Source: Thermoplasmata archaeon (lineage in GTDB: Archaea > Thermoplasmatota > Thermoplasmata > Lutacidiplasmatales > UBA184). Taken from it: 17,271 nucleotides of DNA. Shown here one piece after another: positions 6,645-13,371 of this stretch (position 1 is the first letter of the stretch; each line of letters starts with the position of its first letter). Location: assembly GCA_030039715.1 (NCBI GenBank), contig JASHVA010000171.1, forward strand, positions 1 to 17,271, given 5' to 3'. The notes under the pieces are model-generated. The model saw only the letters and a program-made list of their open reading frames with translations, was not told the origin of the DNA and ran no database searches. The position numbers were made by a program, and so were the translations under genes.

Positions 6645-9054
6645 CGGAGTCGTCCTCGACCGAGCGGACCGCGAAGTCGCGGCCTTCCCACCGGGCCTCG
6701 TCCGTCCAGTAGAAGGTGAACCTCCACGCGCGGCCGGGCGCGTCGAGGGGCAAGAGGTCGACGAACTCGAGCCCGAGGCCGGAGTCGATCGAGTCGAGGT
6801 CGACGTACGTCGCCCAGTCGTCGTCGCTCGCGTGGAGCCGGAACGGGCGGCGGTCGATCACGCGGAGCGTCTCCTCGGGTCGCACCGTGGCCGGCTGCCG
6901 GTTGAACTTCCAGACCTCGAAGGCGCGGCGCGGCGTCGACCGGTCGACGTAGCGCTCGTACGCCTCCGGGATGCGGTCGAACACGGCCCCGTCGCTCGCC
7001 GAGCGCAGGAGGCTGATGTACTCCGCGTGGGCCCACGCGAGCGGGGTCGCCGATTCGGTCGGTCGACCGAGCTCGAGGTGGAGCCCCGGCCGATCGCCCT
7101 CGTCCCAGACCTGCTCGGGGAGGAGGCCGGTCCCCGTGGCGAGGCGCTCGAGCGTGCGCAGGTACGGAGCCGGGTCGTTGCCGAGGGCGAGCTCGTAGTG
7201 CCCCCGCTCGCCGGTGAGGAGCGGCCACGCGCGTCCCTGCCCCCAGCCGGCGTACGGTCCGCCGTCCTCGCGGTCGCCGTAGCCGTCGTGGTTGTACCGG
7301 CGCCAGACCGGGCCGTACGGGGTGTCGACCTGGAGGACCCGGTCGACCACGCGGACGGAGTCGACGATCAGCGGGTCGTCCGGGGGTCGGATGCCGAACC
7401 GCACGAGGTCGAGGAACCCGCTGTCGACGATCTCGGAGGCCGGGAAGACGTTCGGAGTGCCGGGCGGCAGGTTCGGGAGCGCGATCGCGCCGAGGTCCGG
7501 GCCCTCGTTCGGCGTCGGGTCGTCCACGGACGCCGGCCGAATGCGCACGTAGTGCCGTGGGATGCCGGGGACCAGCGTGCCGCGGTCCGTCACCGTCCAG
7601 CGTTCCACGTGGGTCTCGAGGAAGTCCGCGTACTCCTGCACGAACTGCTGCGTCGTACCGAGGCCGCGGTCGGCCGCGGCGGCCGCGGCGCCGGTCAGCG
7701 CGGCGATGCACGCCGCGAGCGTGGACGGCGAGTAACCGCTGACCTCCTCCCACCGGTCCTGCTGGGTCACGGGGCTCTGCTCGATCAGGAACCGGACCCC
7801 GAGCATGGCCATCGGCCAGGGGTCGAAGTCGCCGAGGCCGTCCGCCCGGCGCAGTCGGCGGGCGAGGAGGATCGGATAGGCGACCTCGTCGAGCTGCATC
7901 CCCTGCCAGTACGGCGTGCCGTCGACCCAGAAGTTCTGGGGGAAGCCACCGTCCGGCCGCTGCCGCGTGGCGAGGTAGACGAGCGCGCGCAGCGGCGCGT
8001 CCGACCCCGAGCCCGCGAGCGCGTTCGCCGTATGGTAGAGGTCGCGGGTCCACACGAGGTGGTAGCCGCCCCGGTCCTCGTCGCCCTTGCTCGCCCCCCA
8101 CGGGATCGAGAGGGAGGCGATGAACGCTCCGGGGTAGATCTTGTCCTCGTGCGCGAGCAGGATCGACCGGCTCGCCCGGTAGAGCCTGCCGCCGTCGCCG
8201 GCCGCCGCGGCGAGCGGCAACTGATGCGCCGCGGTGCGGTTCCACTGTTCGAGGAACCGCCGATAGTGCACCTCGAAGGGAGTGGCGAGCGACTGGAAGA
8301 GCGCGGTCAGCGCCGCGGGGACCGTCTCGCCGAAGGCGATGCCCATCGTGAACTCGTGCGCCCCCCGGAGCGGGATCTCGCCCGTCAGGGCAACGTTGCC
8401 GTTCGGGGCCTGGTCGTACTCCTCCGTGAGTCTCAAGTGAGCCGCGAGGTCGGTCCAGCCGTCGCTCTGGCCGACGTACCCTACCGAAGCGGAGGCGAAC
8501 GGAACGGAGGCCGCGGCCGCGAGGGCGACATTGTTTCGCTGCGCGACGAGGACGGTCCGGTCCAGCATGCTCACGACGGACGCGGAGTTCCCCCACCCGC
8601 CGACGTCGAGGTGCGGGGCGACAAGCAGGTAGAGCCGGAGGTGGTCGGCGATCTCCCGCGAGCGCGCCTCGACCCGGACGTGCTCGAGGAGCACGGGCAA
8701 GTGGGGGTCGCCGATGATCGACTTCTGCAGCCGGTACCGTCCCTCGGGTTCGTCGCTGCGGACGCGGTAGCCGAGGGCGTGATCGTTGGGGCGCTCCGTC
8801 GCGGCGATCAGATTTCGCCGTTCCTCGTGGAAGAACGTCTTCCCGTCCGTGAGGAGGAACTGGCAGTCGCGCAGCTGCGGCCGATCGATCGTCGGGAAAT
8901 AGACCTCCGTGACGATCCCGCGCCAGAGCGTGAACCAGAGCCGCGAATCGGCCGAGTAGGCCGTCCCCACCCCGTCCTTGTTACTGTGGGCCCAACGCGG
9001 CGCCATCCCGGGCGCCCCGGGCGCGATCCGGTCCCCGCGCGGCTCGACCGACAT
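6631..9054 (-). CDS. Glycoside hydrolase family 15 enzyme (glucoamylase/glucodextranase type)
   Basis: 807 residues from ATG 9054. GH15 enzymes release glucose from the non-reducing ends of starch, glycogen or related glucans by inversion. The N-terminal beta-sandwich domain (about 1-280) opens with the family pattern APGAPGMAPRW and DGVGTAYSADSRLWFTLWRG. The (alpha/alpha)6 barrel (about 285-700) includes VWTRDLYHTANAL near 334-346, RWEEVSGYSPSTLAA near 434-448 with the likely catalytic acid at E436 or E437, and PLAWAHAEY near 671-679 with the likely catalytic base E678. A small beta domain ends the protein. No signal peptide is visible, so it probably acts inside the cell on glycogen or maltodextrin. 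The open frame continues upstream to 9345, but that part is not family-like and would overlap the divergent exporter gene. The start is chosen by similarity of the N-terminus; no good ribosome-binding site supports it. Confidence 0.9.
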   Translation of the reverse strand: MSVEPRGDRIAPGAPGMAPRWAHSNKDGVGTAYSADSRLWFTLWRGIVTEVYFPTIDRPQLRDCQFLLTDGKTFFHEERRNLIAATERPNDHALGYRVRSDEPEGRYRLQKSIIGDPHLPVLLEHVRVEARSREIADHLRLYLLVAPHLDVGGWGNSASVVSMLDRTVLVAQRNNVALAAAASVPFASASVGYVGQSDGWTDLAAHLRLTEEYDQAPNGNVALTGEIPLRGAHEFTMGIAFGETVPAALTALFQSLATPFEVHYRRFLEQWNRTAAHQLPLAAAAGDGGRLYRASRSILLAHEDKIYPGAFIASLSIPWGASKGDEDRGGYHLVWTRDLYHTANALAGSGSDAPLRALVYLATRQRPDGGFPQNFWVDGTPYWQGMQLDEVAYPILLARRLRRADGLGDFDPWPMAMLGVRFLIEQSPVTQQDRWEEVSGYSPSTLAACIAALTGAAAAAADRGLGTTQQFVQEYADFLETHVERWTVTDRGTLVPGIPRHYVRIRPASVDDPTPNEGPDLGAIALPNLPPGTPNVFPASEIVDSGFLDLVRFGIRPPDDPLIVDSVRVVDRVLQVDTPYGPVWRRYNHDGYGDREDGGPYAGWGQGRAWPLLTGERGHYELALGNDPAPYLRTLERLATGTGLLPEQVWDEGDRPGLHLELGRPTESATPLAWAHAEYISLLRSASDGAVFDRIPEAYERYVDRSTPRRAFEVWKFNRQPATVRPEETLRVIDRRPFRLHASDDDWATYVDLDSIDSGLGLEFVDLLPLDAPGRAWRFTFYWTDEARWEGRDFAVRSVEDDSVSRP
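6638..6652. terminator. Small inverted repeat across the permease stop codon
   Basis: CGACT-GACGG-AGTCG is a perfect 5-base stem with a 5-base loop that includes the permease TGA (6642-6644). It lies at the 14-base overlap of two converging genes. It is short, and a role in termination is only suggested by position. Confidence 0.25.
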
Positions 9055-9151
9055 CCGAACGCTCTCGGGCGCGCACCCTCCCGACGTCCTTGAAGCTTCG
9101 CGGGCCTCCGCTCCCCGGGTCGCGGCACCGGTCTTTTCCCTCGCCGTGGCT

Positions 9152-9158
9152 GAGGGAG
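9152..9158 (+). promoter_or_regulatory. Ribosome-binding site candidate for the TauE/SafE gene
   Basis: GAGGGAG lies just before GTG 9161; its GAGG part ends five bases from the start. This favours GTG 9161 over GTG 9146. In the 106-base divergent gap (9055-9160) I see no convincing TATA box for either gene. There is only an 8-base palindrome, GAAGCTTC, at 9092-9099. Confidence 0.45.
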
Positions 9159-9160
9159 AT

Positions 9161-10015
9161 GTGGACCTCGGACTGTTCGTCCTGATCCTCGCTCTGGTCG
9201 CCATCCTCGCGGGACTGGTGGGGTCCCTCACGGGCCTGGGCGGCGGGGTGGTGATGGTTCCGGTCCTCCTGATCTTCTTCGGGGTCCCGTTCCCGGTGGC
9301 GGTCGGGACCGGCTCGGTCACGATCCTCGCGACGTCCGCGACCACGGGCGCGGCCTACGTGCGCGACCGGCTCACGGATCTCCGCATCGGCATGTTCCTC
9401 GAGATCGCCACGGTCCCGGGCGCGTTGCTGGGCGCCGCCCTCACGGTCACGCTCACGCACGCCGACCTCGACGAGGCGCTCCTGATCGCGCTCGGCCTCG
9501 TCCTGATCGCGATCGTCCCCGGGGCGATCGCGCGGCGGGGGGAGGAACTGCCGACCGGCGTCGTTCCCGACGAGCGCTCCCGTCGGCTCGGATTCTCGGG
9601 CCAGTACCACGACGCGGCGCTCCACCGCGACGTGAGCTACCAGGCAGCGGACACCGACGGCGCGCTCGGCGTGATGTTCGGGGCGGGGATCGTGTCGGGT
9701 CTCTTCGGCATCGGCGCGGGAGTGTTCAAGGTCCTCGCGCTCGACCGGTATCTCCGTCTGCCGATGAAGGTCGCGACGGCGACGAGCAACTTCATGATCG
9801 GCGTGACGGCCGCGGCCGGGGCGGGAGTGCTGCTCGCCGCCGGCTACATCAACCCCGTCATCGCCGCTCCGGTGGCGACCGGCACGGTCGTGGGCGCGTA
9901 CATCGGGAGCCGGATCCTGCCCGGACTCCAGAACCGGACGGTGCGGATCCTGTTCGTGCCGGTCGTCCTCGCGCTCGCGATCGAAGTGATCCTTCGGGCG
10001 GTGGGGCTTCCATGA
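9161..10015 (+). CDS. TauE/SafE-family sulfite/anion exporter
   Basis: 284 residues, mostly hydrophobic, with seven to eight membrane segments. The protein has the internal two-fold repeat of the TauE/SafE family. The first copy has GLVGSLTGLGGGVVMVP near the N-terminus and the second has GIVSGLFGIGAGVFKVLAL after the central loop. A charged loop of about 50 residues between the halves (RRGEELPTGVVPDERSRR onward) is cytoplasmic or external. The family moves sulfite, sulfoacetate and other small organosulfur or carboxylate anions; the substrate here cannot be read from sequence. GTG 9161 is chosen because of the GAGG site and because upstream sequence is not hydrophobic or family-like; GTG 9146 would add five residues. 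The next gene overlaps by four bases (ATGA), so the two are co-translated. Confidence 0.9.
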   Translation: MDLGLFVLILALVAILAGLVGSLTGLGGGVVMVPVLLIFFGVPFPVAVGTGSVTILATSATTGAAYVRDRLTDLRIGMFLEIATVPGALLGAALTVTLTHADLDEALLIALGLVLIAIVPGAIARRGEELPTGVVPDERSRRLGFSGQYHDAALHRDVSYQAADTDGALGVMFGAGIVSGLFGIGAGVFKVLALDRYLRLPMKVATATSNFMIGVTAAAGAGVLLAAGYINPVIAAPVATGTVVGAYIGSRILPGLQNRTVRILFVPVVLALAIEVILRAVGLP

Positions 10016-10416
10016 CCGGGGCGCCGCCGGTCCCGCGCCGACTCTCGGACACCGCCTACACCCGGATGACGCTCGTCCTGCGCGGAGGGCTGATCGTGGC
10101 CCTCGCCCTGATGCTCTCGGCCCTCGGGCTCTATCTCGTCGAGAACCCGTCGGCGACCTCGGGCTCGACGATCTCTTCGAACCCGATCCAGCAGTACCTG
10201 AGCGGGCCGGGCCTCGTCCAGGGCCTCGCCGCCGGCCGCCCCGAGGCGTACCTCGCGCTCGGGGTGTACGCGCTCATCGCGACGCCGCTCCTGCGCGTCC
10301 TCACCGGCATCTACTACTTCCGCGAGGACGGCGAGCGCACGATGACCGCGGTGACGACGGTCGTGCTCGTGCTCTTGCTCGTCGGGATCCTCGTGCTGGG
10401 CCCGCTGATCCACTGA
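10012..10416 (+). CDS. DUF1634-type small membrane protein
   Basis: 134 residues with three clear membrane segments: LRGGLIVALALMLSALGLYL (about 23-42), a middle one at about 80-98 (AYLALGVYALIATPLLRVL), and TTVVLVLLLVGILVLGPLI at the end. Segment spacing, size and position directly after a TauE/SafE gene fit the DUF1634 family, whose members often neighbour TauE/SafE transporters. It is probably an accessory subunit or partner of the exporter; its biochemical role is unknown. The start ATG overlaps the exporter stop (ATGA). The stop codon forms one end of an inverted repeat shared with the converging gene. Confidence 0.82.
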   Translation: MTGAPPVPRRLSDTAYTRMTLVLRGGLIVALALMLSALGLYLVENPSATSGSTISSNPIQQYLSGPGLVQGLAAGRPEAYLALGVYALIATPLLRVLTGIYYFREDGERTMTAVTTVVLVLLLVGILVLGPLIH

Positions 10417-10431
10417 GCCCGGTCGGGCTCA
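10414..10431. terminator. Perfect inverted repeat whose ends are the stop codons of two converging genes
   Basis: TGAGCCCG-GT-CGGGCTCA is an 18-base perfect inverted repeat. Its first three bases are the TGA stop of the DUF1634 gene. Its last three, read on the minus strand, are the TGA stop of the phosphohexomutase gene. In RNA from either strand it would fold into the same hairpin. There is no T run, so a bidirectional terminator or 3'-end protector is a suggestion. Confidence 0.5.
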
Positions 10432-11802
10432 GCTCGAGCCGCCGTGGGCGAGCGCCTCGCGCACGGCGGACAGCCCCGCCTCGGCGAGGGCGCGCGCGCG
10501 GGCCGGGTCCTTCGACTCGGCGAAGACGCGGAAGATCGGTTCGGTGCCGGACGGTCGGACCAGCACCCAACCGCCGTCCCGGTAGACCTTGACCCCGTCG
10601 ATCGTGACGACCCGGTCGCCCTCGCGGCCGAGCGTCTCCTTCAGCCGGTCGAGCACGTCGGCTCGGCGCGCGACCGGCACCTCGGTCTTCTCCTTGATGA
10701 GCGAGTACTTCGGGAGGCCCTTCAACGCGTCGGCGAGAGAGAGCTCGCGGCGGGCGAGCAGGTCGAGCACGGCGGCGGCCGTCATCGCCCCGTCGCGCGC
10801 GAGCTGGAACTTCGGGAAGATCAGTCCGCCGTTCTCCTCCCCCCCGAAGACGGCGTGCCGTTCCTGGATCGCGTGGGTCACCGTGGGCGAGCCGACGCGC
10901 GTGTAGACCACCGTTCCGCCGGCGGCGGTGACGGCATCGTCCACGCTCTGGGAGGCCGTGACGGGCGTGACCACGACACCGCCGGGGTTCTGCCGCACGG
11001 CGTCCTCGGCCAGGAGCGTCAGGATTTCCTCGCCCGGGACGTACCGGCCCGACGCGTCGACGAAGACCGCCCGGTCGGCATCCCCGTCGTGCGCGACCCC
11101 CAGGTCGGCGCCGGCGTCGGGGACGAACTTCCGGAGGTCGGCGAGGTGCTCGAACGTCGGCTCGGAGAGGTGCCCGGGGAACGTGCCGTCCAGGTGCCCG
11201 TTGAGGCTGACGACCCGGCACCCGAGGCGCCGCAAGAGCGGAGGACTCGTTGGCACGGAGGCGCCGTTGCCGCAGTCGAGGACGACGTGGAACCGGCGGG
11301 CCCGCAGCCGGTGGACATCGACCTGCCGCAGGATCCCGTCGACGTACCATCGCCCGCCGTCGGACCGCGAGGAGATCTCGCCGATGCGATCGTACGGGAC
11401 CGTGGCGCCGCGGTCGACCGCCGCCGCGGCCTCGATCGCCTCCTCGGTCTCGCGCGTCGCTTCGAGGCCGTCCGCCGCGATGCACTTGAGACCGTTGAAC
11501 TCGGGAGGATTGTGGGACGCGGTGACGATCACCGCCATCTGGGCCTCGAGGTGCGGCACGTTGTACTGGATCGCCGGCGTCGGGAGGACCCCGAGCTCGA
11601 CGACCTGGTGACCCGCGAGGGCGAGGGTCGCGCTGACGATCCGCGCGAAGGCCGGGCTCGAGGTCCTCCCGTCCCATCCGACCAGGATCGGGGGCCCCAC
11701 GGGCGTCGTCGCGGCGATGGCGCTCGCGACGCGCGTGACGAACGGGGCGGTCAACTGCTGCCCGACGACCTCGCGAATGCCGTTGGTGCCGAACAGACGC
11801 AC
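10429..11802 (-). CDS. glmM: Phosphoglucosamine mutase / phosphohexomutase (alpha-D-phosphohexomutase family)
   Basis: 457 residues, normal for the family. These enzymes move a phosphate between C6 and C1 of a hexose or hexosamine through a phosphoserine, supplying UDP-sugar precursors. All four active-site pieces are present: the phosphoserine loop TASHNP (94-99, S96), the metal loop DGDADR (239-244), the sugar-binding loop GGEENGG (320-326), and the phosphate loop RPSGTEP (416-422). The N-terminus MRLFGTNGIRE is typical. Archaeal members can act on glucosamine, glucose or mannose phosphates, so the exact substrate is uncertain; the GEEN loop fits archaeal GlmM-like enzymes. The start is GTG, preceded by GAGGGGG at 11808-11814. 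It converges with the DUF1634 gene and is divergent from the Mut7-C gene. Confidence 0.9.
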   Translation of the reverse strand: MRLFGTNGIREVVGQQLTAPFVTRVASAIAATTPVGPPILVGWDGRTSSPAFARIVSATLALAGHQVVELGVLPTPAIQYNVPHLEAQMAVIVTASHNPPEFNGLKCIAADGLEATRETEEAIEAAAAVDRGATVPYDRIGEISSRSDGGRWYVDGILRQVDVHRLRARRFHVVLDCGNGASVPTSPPLLRRLGCRVVSLNGHLDGTFPGHLSEPTFEHLADLRKFVPDAGADLGVAHDGDADRAVFVDASGRYVPGEEILTLLAEDAVRQNPGGVVVTPVTASQSVDDAVTAAGGTVVYTRVGSPTVTHAIQERHAVFGGEENGGLIFPKFQLARDGAMTAAAVLDLLARRELSLADALKGLPKYSLIKEKTEVPVARRADVLDRLKETLGREGDRVVTIDGVKVYRDGGWVLVRPSGTEPIFRVFAESKDPARARALAEAGLSAVREALAHGGSS

Positions 11803-11807
11803 GAGGA

Positions 11808-11814
11808 CCCCCTC
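11808..11814 (-). promoter_or_regulatory. Ribosome-binding site of the phosphohexomutase gene
   Basis: On the minus strand this reads GAGGGGG, five bases before the GTG start at 11802. It supports that start. Confidence 0.6.
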
Positions 11815-11839
11815 GGATGCGGCGGCGAGGGGAGGGCGT

Positions 11840-11847
11840 GTATATTA
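11840..11847. promoter_or_regulatory. TATA box serving one or both divergent genes
   Basis: GTATATTA is the only AT-rich core in the divergent gap. On the plus strand it would start transcription near 11870, about 15 bases before GTG 11885. On the minus strand it reads TAATATAC and would start transcription near 11815, just before the GAGGGGG ribosome-binding site. The spacing works for both genes. Confidence 0.55.
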
Positions 11848-11860
11848 CGGGCAACCGTAA
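11845..11860. promoter_or_regulatory. Inverted repeat next to the TATA box (operator candidate)
   Basis: TTACGG-GCAA-CCGTAA has perfect 6-base arms and a 4-base spacer. It begins inside the TATA box. A bound protein would compete with the basal transcription factors. Confidence 0.45.
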
Positions 11861-11861
11861 A

Positions 11862-11879
11862 GCGACCCGGCCGGGTCGC
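11862..11879. promoter_or_regulatory. Perfect 18-base palindrome at the expected transcription start of the Mut7-C operon
   Basis: GCGACCCGGCCGGGTCGC equals its own reverse complement over all 18 bases. It spans the expected start of transcription and ends six bases before GTG 11885. It could be an operator or, if transcribed, part of a leader hairpin near the start codon. GC-rich DNA makes such palindromes more likely by chance, but 18 perfect bases is long. Confidence 0.45.
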
Positions 11880-11884
11880 CCGAC

Positions 11885-12364
11885 GTGGCGGCTCCCCGAC
11901 TCCTCGCGGACGAGATGGTCGGCCGCCTGGCCCGGTACCTGCGCATGATGGGGGCCGACACCGTCTACGCGCGAGGGTGGACGGACGACGAGATCGTCCG
12001 GCGGGCGGCCGAAGAGGGGCGGACGGTCGTGACCCGGGACCGAGCGCTCGCGCGCCGTGCGGGATCGGCGCTCCTGCTCTCGAGTCCGCGCCTGGAGGAC
12101 CAGGTGCGCGAGGTCCGATCGGCGTTTCCCGCCCTAGACCCCAACCTGCGGTTCGACCGCTGCACGGTCTGTAACGGCCGGCTCCAGCCGTACGCACCCT
12201 CGCCGGTAGAGCCCGCCGGTCGGACGGGGGAGACCGACCTCGCTCGCCCGGGCGTGGCCCGGTTCCGCTGCGCGGAATGCGGTCATCTCTACTGGGAGGG
12301 AAGCCACACCGAGGCGATCCGTCGCCGGCTCCGCGCGTGGGGCGACCCGGGGGCGAACGCGTGA
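11885..12364 (+). CDS. Mut7-C (PIN-like) RNase-domain protein with zinc ribbon
   Basis: 159 residues. The N-terminal half matches the Mut7-C pattern. It has RLLADEMVGRLARYLRMMG (D9), then an acidic turn WTDDEIVRRA (D34, D35), then RTVVTRDRALARRAG (D52), giving a set of acidic residues as in PIN-like nucleases. The C-terminal half has two CxxC pairs, C93/C96 and C129/C132, which would bind one zinc ion, followed by HLYWEGSHTEAIRRRL. The standard architecture is about this long, so the protein is complete. Related proteins are thought to act on RNA, but the substrate is not established. GTG 11885 is the first start after the promoter region. The last bases overlap the GTG start of a tRNA methyltransferase gene as GTGA, which suggests a shared role in RNA processing. 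Confidence 0.85.
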   Translation: MAAPRLLADEMVGRLARYLRMMGADTVYARGWTDDEIVRRAAEEGRTVVTRDRALARRAGSALLLSSPRLEDQVREVRSAFPALDPNLRFDRCTVCNGRLQPYAPSPVEPAGRTGETDLARPGVARFRCAECGHLYWEGSHTEAIRRRLRAWGDPGANA

Positions 12365-13371
12365 CGCTCCTTCTGGTCGAAACGTCGGGCGAGAGCGCGG
12401 CTCTGGCGCGGGCCGAGGCGATCGCCGCGTCCGAGGCGCTGGGTGGCCGAGTCGCGGACCCGGACCGCTCGCTCGTGGGCCTGACCCCCGTCGAGATCCC
12501 GGACCGGACCGACCCCCGCGACCTCGCCGGCCGGCTGGCGCTCGCGCGGCGTTGCCTGGTGTTCCGGGCCCCGTCCGACGCCCGCGAGACGTGGCTGCGG
12601 ACCGCGGGCACTTCGGGCGAGAGCGCCGCGGTTCGCCGGCTCGGGCGTCCGAGCTCGGGCGGCGGCGACCCCGAGGTCCTCGCGGCGGGCCGTGCCTACA
12701 AGGACGGCGGCGGGCGGATCGACCTCGAACGGCCCGACCTCCGCTTCTGGCTCGCGGCCGACCCCGGGGGACGGAGCGTGCTCCTCGAGGAGCTCGCCGC
12801 CGTCGACCGTCCGGCGATCGCCGCTCGTCGGATGCCGAGGCTCCCGTACCAGCGCCCGGTCGCGCTGCCTCCCCGGCTCGCCCGCGCCGCCGCGAATCTC
12901 GCCCGGGTCCGCCCCGGGGACCGCATCGTCGATCCGTTCGTCGGGACGGGGGCGCTGCTCGCGGAGGCCGGCCTCTTCGGGGGACGGTTGTACGGGATCG
13001 ACCGCGACCCCGAGATGGTGCGCGGTGCGCTCCGGAACCTCGCCCACCTCGGAGTGCACGCCGAGGAGCTCGTCGTCGGCGATGCCGGAACGAGCGATTT
13101 CTCGGACCCGGACTCCCCGATCGATGCCGTGCTCACCGACCCCCCGTACGGCCGGGCGTCCAGCACCGGGGGCGAGGGGAGCGCCGAGCTCGTCGCCCGG
13201 GTCCTGCCGCGGTGGACGGATCGAGTCCGGCCCGGAGGACGACGGGTCGTGATCGCGGGCGGACCGGTTCCGGCGCCGGGCGACGGCTGGCGCGAGATCG
13301 CGCGGGTCCCGCTGCGGGTCCACCGGAGCTTGACCCGGACGTTCTACGTGCACGAGCGCGGGACGGGCTAG
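12361..13371 (+). CDS. Trm-G10-type tRNA (guanine10-N2)-methyltransferase
   Basis: 336 residues from GTG 12361, which overlaps the Mut7-C stop. The N-terminal half (about 1-160) is consistent with the THUMP-containing region of archaeal Trm-G10 proteins. The C-terminal half is a Rossmann methyltransferase. It has PPRLARAAANLARVRPGDRI (170-189), motif I DPFVGTGALL (191-200), the acidic strand end YGIDRD (211-216), and catalytic motif IV DPPYGR (260-265), typical of N2-guanine methylation. The ending RVHRSLTRTFYVHER is also family-like. The expected reaction is mono- or dimethylation of guanosine 10 in tRNA using S-adenosylmethionine. Upstream in-frame ATG 12277 lies inside the Mut7-C gene and is unlikely. 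The TAG stop directly abuts the stop of the converging protease gene with no base between. Confidence 0.88.
   Translation: MTLLLVETSGESAALARAEAIAASEALGGRVADPDRSLVGLTPVEIPDRTDPRDLAGRLALARRCLVFRAPSDARETWLRTAGTSGESAAVRRLGRPSSGGGDPEVLAAGRAYKDGGGRIDLERPDLRFWLAADPGGRSVLLEELAAVDRPAIAARRMPRLPYQRPVALPPRLARAAANLARVRPGDRIVDPFVGTGALLAEAGLFGGRLYGIDRDPEMVRGALRNLAHLGVHAEELVVGDAGTSDFSDPDSPIDAVLTDPPYGRASSTGGEGSAELVARVLPRWTDRVRPGGRRVVIAGGPVPAPGDGWREIARVPLRVHRSLTRTFYVHERGTG

Noticed and set aside
6832..9093. 753-codon plus-strand open frame across the GH15 gene
   Set aside because: Its translation is Arg/Glu/Val-rich with no domain pattern, while the minus strand codes a clear GH15 enzyme.
9092..9099. GAAGCTTC palindrome in the GH15/TauE gap
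   Set aside because: Only eight bases, with no TATA box near it; expected often by chance.
9055..9345. Upstream extension of the GH15 open frame
   Set aside because: The residues are low-complexity and not family-like, and the stretch overlaps the well-supported TauE/SafE gene on the other strand.
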